A DNA stretch of 12,757 nucleotides from QHXQ01 sp036389375 (GTDB lineage Bacteria; Acidobacteriota; Blastocatellia; Pyrinomonadales; Pyrinomonadaceae), in the NCBI GenBank assembly GCA_036389375.1, contig DASVQA010000022.1:1-12757 (forward strand), given 5' to 3'. Made by a program: the position numbers and the translations under genes. The notes beneath the pieces are model-generated. The model saw only the letters and a list, made by a program, of their open reading frames with translations. It did not search any database and was not told where the DNA came from. Shown here piece after piece: positions 1 to 7,280 of this stretch. Every line of letters begins with the position of its first letter. Position 1 is the first letter of the stretch.

Positions 1-484
1 CCAACCGGTTGTAAATCTCATTAACGTGGAGCGGCCCGCCCGCCTCGCGCAGGATCATGGCGGTGGCCTGCGGGATGGTGCGATCCAAGAAGCGGTCGTC
101 TTTAGCTTCAATTTCACTGCGCACGGGGGGGATGTGATGCGGCACACTCGACGGCTGCGGCTGGCGCGCGATGTTGTAAGGGGCTTGCGGCGCATAAGCT
201 GAGGGCAAGGAGGGCGACGCGGCGACTTTCAGTTCGTCGCGGCGGATCGCACTCTCGATCTCGGCATCAGAGGGCGGCGCTGGCATGGGGTTGATGAAGG
301 TGGAGAGGATGCGCAGCATCGCCGCCTCGGTCTGGTTGGCGATGGCGTCCATCTCGGACATCTCCGTGCGCAGTTTCTCGGCCTCAAGTTCGAGATCGGC
401 CAAGCGCGCCGCCAGACGGTTGCGCGTGGCGCGCGTCTGACGCAGGCTCTGTTCAAGTGTCGCAAGCAGGTTTTCGTCTGGCAT
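1..484 (-). CDS. Coiled-coil protein with C-terminal winged-helix (HARE-HTH-like) domain, partial
   Basis: This is the 5' part of a gene running off the left edge; 161 codons are visible from the ATG at 484 and no stop is reached. Residues about 5-60 are rich in Leu, Glu, Arg and Ala with heptad-like spacing (LLATLEQSLRQTR onward), predicting a coiled coil. Residues about 65-125 form a Pro/Ser-rich linker. From about residue 132 the sequence TIPQATAMILREAGGPLHVN resembles the start of HARE-HTH-type winged helices, where an Ile/Leu-Arg-Glu helix is followed by Gly-Pro-Leu-His. The family assignment is from pattern recognition only. A DNA-binding or regulatory role is an inference. It begins 31 nt after the polyprenyl synthase stop and is probably co-transcribed with it. 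No good Shine-Dalgarno is seen. Another open frame over the same bases (about 229-492) is Arg/Pro-rich and is a shadow. Confidence 0.72.
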   Translation of the reverse strand, partial: MPDENLLATLEQSLRQTRATRNRLAARLADLELEAEKLRTEMSEMDAIANQTEAAMLRILSTFINPMPAPPSDAEIESAIRRDELKVAASPSLPSAYAPQAPYNIARQPQPSSVPHHIPPVRSEIEAKDDRFLDRTIPQATAMILREAGGPLHVNEIYNRL

Positions 485-515
485 ATGGGCAAAGACTTAA
501 GTCGGTAGATGCTGT

Positions 516-1532
516 TTAGCTGTCGCGCTCCAAGATGTAAGTCGGGATGGCGCGCAGGGCGTCACGATAAGGCGAATCGGGCAAGCGGTCGAGCGCGTGG
601 CGCGCGGTTTCGGCAAAGGCGCGGGCGCGTGTGCGGGCGCGTGCGAGTGCGCCGGTCTGTTCGGCGGCGCTGATGAGCGCGGCCCGCGAAGTTGCTTCGT
701 AGCTGCCGGCGCGCATGACGGATTGCACGGCGGCGCGTTGCGCCGGGTCGGCGGCCAGCAGATAGATGAGCGGCAGCGTCAACTTGCCTTCAAGTAGATC
801 GACGCCGGCCGGTTTGCCGAGCGCATCGTGGGTCGCGGTGAAATCCAGCAGATCGTCTATTAGCTGGAAGGCCGCGCCGAGATTAAGCCCGTAATCGCGG
901 AGTGCTTGTTGCGCCGTCTCGTCGCCGCCGCCGATCATCGCGCCGATCTCGCAGCAGGCGCTAAACAGGTACGCGGTCTTGCGTAGCAGTATGTCGAAAT
1001 ACTGTTCTTCGCTCAGGTCGGCGCGGCCGAGCGTCGTCAGTTGGAGCAGTTCGCCCTCGGTCATCTTGCGCGTGACGGCGGTGAGAATGTCGAGCACCGG
1101 CAGCGAGCGTTCGGCCAGACTCGTCTCGAAGGCAGACATGTAGAGCCAGTCGCCCATGAGCACGGCAGTCTGATTGCCGAAGCGACTGTTGATCGAGAGC
1201 CGGTTGCGGCGCGTCTCCGCGTTGTCAATGATGTCGTCGTGGACGAGCGTCGCCGTGTGCAGAAACTCCATCACGGTGGCCATGCGGATGACGTTGGGGC
1301 GAGCGGCATCGCCGCCGACCGCGTAGGTGGCGAGCAAGGTCAGCGCCGGGCGCACGCGTTTGCCGCCCGAAGCGCGCAGATAATCGCCGATGTACGCGAT
1401 CACCTGAATGTTGGAGCGCGCCTGCCGCTCGAACTCGGCTTCGACCAGACGCAGTTCCGCCGCAACCAGATTGAAGATGCGCGCCGCCGTCAGTTGCGGT
1501 TCTTCGAGCGTGGCGAGATGAGCGGTGTTCAT
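516..1532 (-). CDS. All-trans polyprenyl diphosphate synthase (medium/long chain)
   Basis: Cytosolic prenyltransferase that condenses isopentenyl diphosphate onto an allylic primer, giving the long chain used for quinone side chains or lipid carriers. The 338 residues match the usual family length. Visible motifs: KRVRP (58-62) for substrate diphosphate binding, the first Asp-rich motif HDDIID (Asp99, Asp100, Asp103), MGDWL (126-130), and the second Asp-rich motif QLIDDLLDF (Asp226, Asp227, Asp230), each binding Mg2+. The residue five before the first Asp motif is Ala94. A small residue there usually leaves room for long products, so an IspB/HepT/SdsA-type enzyme is likelier than FPP synthase, but exact chain length cannot be read. 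I chose MNTAHLATLEE at 1532; an upstream in-frame ATG at 1556 only adds residues encoded by a heptad repeat. No Shine-Dalgarno precedes 1532 because the repeat abuts the start. Confidence 0.95.
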   Translation of the reverse strand: MNTAHLATLEEPQLTAARIFNLVAAELRLVEAEFERQARSNIQVIAYIGDYLRASGGKRVRPALTLLATYAVGGDAARPNVIRMATVMEFLHTATLVHDDIIDNAETRRNRLSINSRFGNQTAVLMGDWLYMSAFETSLAERSLPVLDILTAVTRKMTEGELLQLTTLGRADLSEEQYFDILLRKTAYLFSACCEIGAMIGGGDETAQQALRDYGLNLGAAFQLIDDLLDFTATHDALGKPAGVDLLEGKLTLPLIYLLAADPAQRAAVQSVMRAGSYEATSRAALISAAEQTGALARARTRARAFAETARHALDRLPDSPYRDALRAIPTYILERDS

Positions 1533-1563
1533 AGGGTGACAGGTGACGGCTGACAAATGACAA
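1533..1563 (-). repeat. Degenerate heptad repeat (copy A) abutting a start codon
   Basis: On the minus strand the bases read as 7-bp steps, CTTGTCA, TTTGTCA, GCCGTCA, CCTGTCA, ending at the ATG of the polyprenyl synthase. The GTCA core recurs every 7 bases four times. It is the same motif type as the arrays at 7231-7280 and 8447-8524, but without the TAAGAACTTGT core seen there. It occupies the place where a ribosome binding site would lie. Confidence 0.6.
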
Positions 1564-1594
1564 GCGGGATCGTCACTTAAACTCCGTCGTGCCT

Positions 1595-1603
1595 TTTATA
1601 ACA
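1595..1603 (-). promoter_or_regulatory. Candidate extended -10 promoter for the polyprenyl synthase
   Basis: The minus strand reads TGTTATAAA, an extended -10 pattern (TG-N-TATAAA), inside the only AT-rich patch of the tatD-polyprenyl synthase gap and about 62 nt upstream of the ATG at 1532. No convincing -35 is seen, which is acceptable for an extended -10. This rests on the motif alone. Confidence 0.35.
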
Positions 1604-1656
1604 TTAACTTGCGACCGGCGAAAGCGGCACATGCGCTTTCCCCGCGCGCCGCGCGC

Positions 1657-2445
1657 TCAGGTAAGTTGCAGGTTGAAGAGGCGCGCAAAGTTGGCGCTCG
1701 TGATGCGCCCAAATTCGGCCGTGTCGAGGCCGTGCAGCCCGGCCAAGACGCGCGCTGTTTCCACCACGCGCGCAGGCTCGTTGCGCCGCCCGCGAAACGG
1801 CACGGGCGTTAGAAACGGGCAGTCGGTTTCAACCAGCAAGCGGTCGAGCGGGATGCGGCGGGCAATCTCGCGCAATGGCTCGGCGTTTTTGAATGTGACG
1901 TTGCCGGCGAAAGAGATGTGCAGCCCGAGTTCGAGCGCCGCGTTGGCCAGAACCGGGCCGCCGCCGAAGCAGTGCATGATGCCGCCCGCCTCTGCGCCCG
2001 CCCACTCCGCGCGCAAGATCATGGCCGTGTCATCGTCTGCCGCGCGCGAATGAATGATGATGGGCAAACGCGCCGCCCGCGCCCGCCGCAATTGCTCGGT
2101 AAAGACTGCGCGCTGCACTTCGCGCGGCGAATGGTCGTAATGATAATCAAGCCCGATCTCGCCCCACGCCAGCACGCGCTTACTGCTACGAAGGAGTTGC
2201 TCAAGGCGCTCCGCCACGCGCTCGTCAAATAGCCGCGCATCGTGCGGGTGTACGCCCGCCGCCGCATAAACCCCTTCATAACGTTCCGCCACTTCAAGCG
2301 CACGCTCAAACGCGCCGCTCTGCGGGTCGCCCGTACCCACGTTCAAGATGGCCGTCACGCCCGCCGCGCCCGCGCGCGCGATCACTTCGGCGCGATCCGC
2401 GTCGTAGTCGGGGCCGTCAATGTGTGCGTGCGAGTCAACAAACAT
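1657..2445 (-). CDS. tatD: TatD-family metal-dependent hydrolase / DNase
   Basis: Predicted cytosolic TIM-barrel metallonuclease of the TatD family; characterised members degrade DNA (3'-5' exonuclease) and are linked to repair and turnover. All expected metal ligands are visible: the HxH pair His6 and His8 in VDSHAHID, Glu96 in GEIGLDYH, His132 in IIIHSR, His158 in MHCFGG and Asp208 in VETDCPFLTP. The 262-residue length is normal. I start at MFVDSHAHID (2445) because the family begins two or three residues before the first HxH; the open frame continues 16 codons upstream with no family resemblance. No clear Shine-Dalgarno is present. It follows metG by 108 bp on the same strand, an adjacency also found in Bacillus (metS-yabD), which supports a tatD (YcfH/YabD-type) assignment. 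The exact substrate cannot be told from sequence. Confidence 0.95.
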   Translation of the reverse strand: MFVDSHAHIDGPDYDADRAEVIARAGAAGVTAILNVGTGDPQSGAFERALEVAERYEGVYAAAGVHPHDARLFDERVAERLEQLLRSSKRVLAWGEIGLDYHYDHSPREVQRAVFTEQLRRARAARLPIIIHSRAADDDTAMILRAEWAGAEAGGIMHCFGGGPVLANAALELGLHISFAGNVTFKNAEPLREIARRIPLDRLLVETDCPFLTPVPFRGRRNEPARVVETARVLAGLHGLDTAEFGRITSANFARLFNLQLT

Positions 2446-2500
2446 AAGGACGACGGCACACGCGCCGAGCGCGGGCGCGATGAATTGTGCCAACTGTGGT

Positions 2501-2515
2501 TGCAGTTCAACTGCA
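2501..2515. promoter_or_regulatory. 15-bp palindrome upstream of tatD (possible operator)
   Basis: Perfect inverted repeat TGCAGTT-C-AACTGCA, 7-bp arms around one base, in the 108-bp metG-tatD gap. Related partial arms lie on both sides (CAACTG at 2491-2496, GCAGTT at 2519-2524), so several alternative pairings exist. The one-base spacer is too tight for an RNA hairpin with all seven pairs, so a dimeric-protein binding site fits better. Nothing identifies a regulator. Confidence 0.3.
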
Positions 2516-2553
2516 TTCGCAGTTCATCGTGCCACGCTCAGCGCGTGCATTGT

Positions 2554-4806
2554 TTATTTTAGCCTTGCGCCGTTCGGCACGTCTTCGATGAAGGTGGCGA
2601 GCACGGGCCGGCCCTCGTCGCCGATTGAGGCGGCGAGCACCATGCCCTGTGATTCCAGCCCGCGTAATTTGCGCGGCTTCAGATTGGCGACGAAGATGAG
2701 TTTGCGCCCGACAAGCGTCTCCGGCGCGTAGTGTTCGGCAATCCCGGCCAGAATCTGACGCGGCTGCGCTTCGCCGAGATCGACCGTGAAGCGTAACAGC
2801 TTATCGGATTTCGGGATGCGCTCGGCCGTCAAGACCTCGCCGACGCGCAACTCGATCTTGGCGAAGTCGCCGATCTCGATCTGATTGACCACGCCTTCGG
2901 TCGCGGCCGTCTGCGGCGCACCGGGGACGGCGTCCGCTTCCGTCGCGCCGCGCATGGGCGGCGCGGACTTGGTCGCCTCGCGCTCTGCGCCCGGCACAGC
3001 ATCGGCTTCGGTCGCGTGCGCGCCTGAAGCAGTCAGCGCGTCGCTTGAGGGCGTGGCGGTCGCGGCGGCTGCGCCTGTCTCTGTGGACTCCTGCGCGGCG
3101 GTTGTCTGTGCGAGTTCCTGTTCAATCTCTGCCATCTTCTTTGTCTTGTCGAGGCGTGGAAAGATCGGCGCAACTGTGCCGATGCTCTGCCCTACGCTCA
3201 AGCCTCCCCACGTTAGTTTTGTTGGATCGTATGCGGCCGGATCATCTGGCTGCCCAAGCTGCTGCCAGATGGCGCGCGCCGCTTCGGGCATGAATGGATA
3301 GAGCATGACCGCGAGCCAGCGCAGCGACTCGGCGGCGCGATAGAGGACGGCGTCCAGCACCGGCCGCTGCGCTTCGTCCTTCGCCAACTCCCAAGGCTTC
3401 GCATCCGAGATCATCTTGTCCGCGCGCGCGATGATCGTCCACGCCGTTTCCAGCGCACGACTGAAGGCGTGTTCGTCGAGCAGACGCGTAAATTGGTCGC
3501 GCGCGTGTTCAAGCACGCTCGCTAAGCCCTGCGCGTCCGGGTCAACGCCCGTGCGTTTGGCGGCGAGGCGCTGTGCTTCCGCGATGTCGGGCGCAGGCAC
3601 GCGCCCGTCGCAATAGCGCGTGATCATCGTCAGCGTGCGGCTGACGAGATTCCCCAAGCCCCCCGCCAGATCGCTGTTCATGCGCGCGATGAGCGCGTCG
3701 TAGCTGAAGTTTGAGTCCTGCCCGAAGACCATCTCGCGCAGCGCGTAATAACGGACGGCATCAACCGAGAAGTGCCGCCGCAGCAGATTGATGTCCACCG
3801 AATTACCGAGCGTCTTGGACATCTTGCGCCCGGACTGATCGAGCCAGGTGCCATGCGCGACGACGCCCGTCGGCAACGGCAATCCGGCCGCGAGCAGGAA
3901 AGCGGGCCAGTAGATCGCGTGCTGGCGCAGTATGTCTTTGCCGATGAAGTGGAGCGCGATGCGCGGGTCGTTCGGGCTGCGTTGCGGCCAGAATTTTTCA
4001 AACAGCCCGGCGCGCTCGGCATCGTCCGTGCCCCAGCCGAGCGCGGTGATGTAGTTCGTCAGCGCGTCGAGCCAGATGTAGATGGTGTGCGCCGGGTCGT
4101 CCGGCACGGGGATCGCCCAACTGACCGACGACTTCAGGCGACTGATGGACAAATCCTGCAAGCCGCGCTGCACGAAGCTGACGACTTCATTGCGCCGCAC
4201 GTCGGGCTGGACGAACTGCGGCACTGCGGCATAGAGCACCAGCAGCGCCTCGTCGTAATCAGAGAGCCGGAAGAAATAGCTCTCTTCCGATACGCGGTCG
4301 AGCGGTGTGCCTTCATGCACCAGACAGGTCGGCGGGTCGCCTGCGCGCGCAGGCTTGGCGTATTCGTCTTCGGTCTTGAACGTAGCGCACGGCGCACAAA
4401 ACCAGCCTTCGTAAAAACCTTTATAGATCGGCGCGCGCCCCTTCGGTGTCTGCCCCGCTGCGACGCGCCGCCAGAACGCATCAACCGCGCGATAGTGAAA
4501 CTCGGCGCTCGTCCGCATAAACACGTCGTAGCCGCCATGCGCGCCGTCGAGTTGGAAGCTGGCGAACATCTTTTGCAACTCGCCGACGATGTAATCCACG
4601 TGCGCGCGGGGCGTCTTGCCGGCGCGGGCGGCGGCGCGCTGGACGTTCGTGCCGTGCTCGTCCGTGCCGGTCAGAAAGTAGGTGTCGCAGCCGCGTTGGC
4701 GGTGCGCACGCACGACGCAGTCCACGACCAGCGTCGTGTACAGATGCCCCAGATGCGGCAAGCTGTTGGCGTAATAGATCGGGGTGGTCGCGTAGAAGGT
4801 GTTCAT
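2554..4806 (-). CDS. metG: Methionyl-tRNA synthetase with C-terminal tRNA-binding domain
   Basis: Charges tRNA-Met and initiator tRNA with methionine in the cytosol. The 750 residues comprise a class I Rossmann catalytic domain with the HIGH signature as HLGH (18-21) and the KMSKS loop as KMSKT (about 328-332). A zinc knuckle insert has CAPC (about 138-141) and a second half CLVH (about 160-163), a Cys-Cys-Cys-His set like the Thermus-type enzyme. A helical anticodon-binding domain follows, with FSYDALIARMNSDLAGGLGN leading into it. A low-complexity Ala/Thr/Glu linker (about 565-637) precedes an EMAP/Trbp111 OB-fold from about 640 (IEIGDFAKIELRVGEV). I chose the ATG at 4806 over the TTG at 4809. 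Only 7 nt separate it from the peptidase stop and no good Shine-Dalgarno is seen, suggesting translational coupling. The linker holds a duplicated ten-residue peptide. Confidence 0.97.
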   Translation of the reverse strand: MNTFYATTPIYYANSLPHLGHLYTTLVVDCVVRAHRQRGCDTYFLTGTDEHGTNVQRAAARAGKTPRAHVDYIVGELQKMFASFQLDGAHGGYDVFMRTSAEFHYRAVDAFWRRVAAGQTPKGRAPIYKGFYEGWFCAPCATFKTEDEYAKPARAGDPPTCLVHEGTPLDRVSEESYFFRLSDYDEALLVLYAAVPQFVQPDVRRNEVVSFVQRGLQDLSISRLKSSVSWAIPVPDDPAHTIYIWLDALTNYITALGWGTDDAERAGLFEKFWPQRSPNDPRIALHFIGKDILRQHAIYWPAFLLAAGLPLPTGVVAHGTWLDQSGRKMSKTLGNSVDINLLRRHFSVDAVRYYALREMVFGQDSNFSYDALIARMNSDLAGGLGNLVSRTLTMITRYCDGRVPAPDIAEAQRLAAKRTGVDPDAQGLASVLEHARDQFTRLLDEHAFSRALETAWTIIARADKMISDAKPWELAKDEAQRPVLDAVLYRAAESLRWLAVMLYPFMPEAARAIWQQLGQPDDPAAYDPTKLTWGGLSVGQSIGTVAPIFPRLDKTKKMAEIEQELAQTTAAQESTETGAAAATATPSSDALTASGAHATEADAVPGAEREATKSAPPMRGATEADAVPGAPQTAATEGVVNQIEIGDFAKIELRVGEVLTAERIPKSDKLLRFTVDLGEAQPRQILAGIAEHYAPETLVGRKLIFVANLKPRKLRGLESQGMVLAASIGDEGRPVLATFIEDVPNGARLK
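2918..3016 (-). repeat. Duplicated ATEADAVPGA coding repeat in the metG linker
   Basis: Two 30-bp units, 2918-2947 and 2987-3016, both encode ATEADAVPGA in the metG frame (residues about 597-606 and 620-629). They differ at seven positions, and every difference falls on a third codon position of metG. The 39 bp between them encode an unrelated linker. Confidence 0.8.
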
Positions 4807-4813
4807 CAATTAA

Positions 4814-6490
4814 CTATCTTTTCACTTTCGCAAACTCGTCGTTCGGATTGAAGCGCGGCAACTCCTCAGCGTCGGCGATGCGGCGACCGATGGCGAGCGC
4901 AACCTCGGTTTCCTGCAACAAGCCTTTGAAGTCCCACGTGTCGCGGTACTCATCCGACGGTTGATGATAGTGCGCCGTGTTGTAGGCGGCGAACTGCTCT
5001 GCGCCCCAACCGGCGGGCCGGCCCACGAAATTGTCGCCCTCCTTCAAACTGATCGAAGGCACGCCGACTTTAGCGAACGGAAAGTGATCCGAGCGATAGA
5101 ACGAGCCTTGTTCGGGCCGCTGATCGGGTTTGACCTCCATGCCGCGCTCGCGGGCCACGGCTTCGACTACCGCTTGCAGCGTCGAGCGTTCCGCGCCGAG
5201 CGGCGCGAAGTCGCGCGTGAGGCCGAGCACGTTCATCGAATCGAGATTGACATCCGCAGCCGTCCGCGCGAGCGGCACGAGCGGGTGGCGCGCGTACCAC
5301 TCCGCGCCGAGCAGGCCCTGTTCTTCGGCGGTCGTGAACAGGAACAGGATCGAGCGGCGCGGTCGCTCGGCCGGCGGCAGGTTCGTCAAGGCCTGTGCGA
5401 TGCCCAGCACGGCCCCGACGCCTGTTGCGTTGTCGAGCGCGCCGTTGTAAATCCGGTCGCCCGTCTTGTCCGGCTCGCCGATGCCGAAGTGATCCCAGTG
5501 CGCGCTATAGACGACGTACTCGTCGCGCAGGCGCGCATCGCGGCCGGGCAGAATGCCGACGACGTTCGGCGCGGCCACGCGTTTCACTTCGCTGTGCAGA
5601 TCAATCGCGCCCGTCAAATTCAACGGCACGGGTTTGAAGTCGCGCGTGGCAGCGGCGCGTCTGAGCGCGTCAAGGTCTTGCCCCGCCACTTTCATCATGC
5701 GCCGCGCCGCCGCGTCGGTCATCCACGAGCGCAAGTTGAGAAACGGCGTCTTATCGCCCGCCTCGTGCGCGATGTCGAAGCGCCACGTGGCGTTCGAGGT
5801 ACGCACGACGCTCCACGGATAACCGGCCGACTCGTCCGTGTGCAACAGAATGACGCCGGCCGCGCCGCGCCGCGCGCCCTCTTCGTATTTGTACGTCCAG
5901 CGCCCGTAGTAGGTCAGCGCGCGCCCGCCAAAGAGGTTCGGCTCCTGCGCCGTCGCAGGCGGATCGTTGACTAGCATGACCAGAATCTTGCCGCGATAAT
6001 CGTCCGCCGCGCCCTTGTAATCGTTCCAACGCTGCTCCGGCGCATCTATGCCGTAGCCGACAAAAACGAGCGGCGCTTTGATAGACACGTCCGCAGTCTG
6101 CGCGCCCGTGAAGGCCACGTAATCGTCCGCGAACTTGAACGACTCCGTGCCGCCCGCGCCGCTCACGGTCAACAAGGTGTTCGGGTCAGCCTTAACGCCG
6201 ACGAGCGAAGCGGGCTGAAAGAAACTGCCGTCCGCGCCTGCACCCTTTAGTCCCAACGCCTCAAGCTGCGCGGCGATGTACTTGGCCGCCAACTCGCCGC
6301 CCGGCGCACCTGTGCCGCGTCCTTCCAGCAGATCATCCGCGAGAAACTTGATGTGCGCGCGCACTGTGGCTTCGCTGATGAGACCGTTGGCTGCGCCGCC
6401 CGTATGTGCGCCGACAACTGTTGCGAGCGCCGCGATCAGGCAGAGCGCACGGCACATTCTGTAACGACTAGCCTCTGTTAAGCACTTCAT
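4814..6490 (-). CDS. Secreted M28-family zinc metallopeptidase (aminopeptidase-like)
   Basis: Predicted exported di-zinc peptidase, probably an aminopeptidase or carboxypeptidase acting in the periplasm or outside the cell. The 558 residues start with a signal peptide: basic residues, then CRALCLIAALATVVGA, no lipobox. A PA-like insert follows (about 140-250). The M28 catalytic core has metal ligands and catalytic residues in order: His331 and Asp333 in SAHWDHFG, Asp353 in GALDNATG, Glu389-Glu390 in TTAEEQG, Asp417 in NLDSMN and His469 in RSDHFPF. All are intact. I start at MKCLTEASRYR (6490) because a GGGAAG purine run lies about 10 nt upstream; a TTG at 6535 and the ATG at 6457 are alternatives, and the last would still leave a signal peptide. 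The gene begins 51 nt after the folE stop and ends 7 nt before metG. Substrate specificity cannot be inferred. Confidence 0.93.
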   Translation of the reverse strand: MKCLTEASRYRMCRALCLIAALATVVGAHTGGAANGLISEATVRAHIKFLADDLLEGRGTGAPGGELAAKYIAAQLEALGLKGAGADGSFFQPASLVGVKADPNTLLTVSGAGGTESFKFADDYVAFTGAQTADVSIKAPLVFVGYGIDAPEQRWNDYKGAADDYRGKILVMLVNDPPATAQEPNLFGGRALTYYGRWTYKYEEGARRGAAGVILLHTDESAGYPWSVVRTSNATWRFDIAHEAGDKTPFLNLRSWMTDAAARRMMKVAGQDLDALRRAAATRDFKPVPLNLTGAIDLHSEVKRVAAPNVVGILPGRDARLRDEYVVYSAHWDHFGIGEPDKTGDRIYNGALDNATGVGAVLGIAQALTNLPPAERPRRSILFLFTTAEEQGLLGAEWYARHPLVPLARTAADVNLDSMNVLGLTRDFAPLGAERSTLQAVVEAVARERGMEVKPDQRPEQGSFYRSDHFPFAKVGVPSISLKEGDNFVGRPAGWGAEQFAAYNTAHYHQPSDEYRDTWDFKGLLQETEVALAIGRRIADAEELPRFNPNDEFAKVKR

Positions 6491-6541
6491 ACTGCCAACA
6501 CTTCCCTTCTTCAAATAGCCCTTTACATCTGCCAACTGTCT

Positions 6542-7183
6542 TTATTCGCGCCCGCGAATCAGCGCCATCGCCTCGGCGCGCGTGCGCGAGTCTTTGCGAA
6601 ACGCGCCGCGTATGGCGGACGTGATCGTGATCGCGCCCGGCTTCTTCACGCCGCGCAACGTCATGCAAGTGTGTTCCGCTTCGACCACGACCATCACGCC
6701 AAGCGGTTTAAGCCCGTCCTGCAAAGTGTCCGCGATCTCGGCGGTCAGCCGCTCCTGCACTTGCAGCCGGCGCGCAAAGGTTTCAGCCAGACGCGCGAGT
6801 TTCGAGAGGCCAAGGATGCGTCCGCCCTGCGGGATGTAAGCGATGTGGCAACGCCCGACGAACGGCGCGAGATGATGCTCGCAGAGCGACGCGATCTGTA
6901 TGTCTTTCACGATCACCATCTCGTCGTGCTTATCGCCCGGCAATGCGACGACGTGCTCGTGCGGGTCTTCGCGCATCCCTGCGGTCAGTTCCGCATACAT
7001 CTCCGCGACGCGCGAAGGTGTTCGTTGCAGGCCCGGTCGCGCCGGGTCTTCTCCGATGCCCTCAAGAATTAACCGCACGCCCTGCGCGATCTTCGCCAAA
7101 GCGGCGGCCGGCAGAGCAGCAGGCGACGACGCTGCCGCCAACTCTTCATCCTCCGGCTCGGTCGCGGAATAGCTTCTGGTCAT
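6542..7183 (-). CDS. folE: GTP cyclohydrolase I
   Basis: Converts GTP to 7,8-dihydroneopterin triphosphate, the first step of folate and pterin synthesis, in the cytosol. The 213 residues match the FolE type IA length. Zinc ligands are visible as Cys101 and His104 in SLCEHHLAP and Cys173 in EHTCMTLRG. Other family landmarks are GLQRTPSRVAEMY, FVGRCHIAYIP, GLSKLARLAETFARRLQVQERLT and the C-terminal KDSRTRAEAMALI. The first 25-30 residues are Ala/Glu-rich and probably disordered. The ATG at 7183 is supported by a GGAG ribosome binding site seven bases upstream. It lies 75 bp downstream of larC and just upstream of the M28 peptidase. It may be co-transcribed with them, although no functional link is evident. 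Confidence 0.97.
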   Translation of the reverse strand: MTRSYSATEPEDEELAAASSPAALPAAALAKIAQGVRLILEGIGEDPARPGLQRTPSRVAEMYAELTAGMREDPHEHVVALPGDKHDEMVIVKDIQIASLCEHHLAPFVGRCHIAYIPQGGRILGLSKLARLAETFARRLQVQERLTAEIADTLQDGLKPLGVMVVVEAEHTCMTLRGVKKPGAITITSAIRGAFRKDSRTRAEAMALIRGRE

Positions 7184-7190
7184 AAGGCAA

Positions 7191-7194
7191 CTCC
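7191..7194 (-). promoter_or_regulatory. Shine-Dalgarno site of folE
   Basis: GGAG on the minus strand, seven bases before the folE ATG. It is the clearest ribosome binding site among the minus-strand genes and fixes this start. Confidence 0.65.
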
Positions 7195-7230
7195 ACTGAC
7201 AGAGACGGGCAACAAGCGAGAAGTTAGAGA

Positions 7231-7280
7231 TAAGAACTTGTCTTTAGCTTGTCACTCGTCACTCATCATTCGTCACTGTC
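7231..7280. repeat. Heptad repeat array (copy B) overlapping the larC 3' end
   Basis: On the plus strand the core TAAGAACTTGT (7231-7241) is followed after a short spacer by TTGTCAC, TCGTCAC, TCATCAT, TCGTCAC steps of 7 bp. The rightmost part encodes the last residues of LarC (VTNDE) and its stop at 7259-7261. The 11-bp core and its neighbouring GCTYGTCACTCG segment recur in opposite orientation in copy C at 8482-8492 and leftward. Confidence 0.7.

Noticed and set aside
229..492. 87-codon minus-strand frame at the left end
   Set aside because: It is in a different frame from the coiled-coil/winged-helix reading, is Arg/Pro/Cys-rich without any domain, and would end at 229, whereas the other frame stays open to the window edge.
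1620..1640. Hairpin GAAAGCG-N7-CGCTTTC just after tatD as an intrinsic terminator
   Set aside because: The stem is 7 bp and no U-run follows on either strand. It may be a weak transcript end, but I cannot support a terminator call.
2533..2547. Hairpin CACGC-TCAGC-GCGTG just after the metG stop as a terminator
   Set aside because: The 5-bp stem has no following U-tract on the minus strand, and such short GC pairs are frequent by chance here.
3772..4851. 359-codon open frame on the plus strand opposite metG
   Set aside because: It is entirely antisense to a well-conserved synthetase, has an Arg/Val/Ala-rich composition with no family motif, and arises from GC-rich codon use in metG. Similar long antisense frames lie opposite the M28 peptidase (4961-5974), larC (7565-8458) and the DAHP synthase (11496-12281) and are rejected for the same reason.
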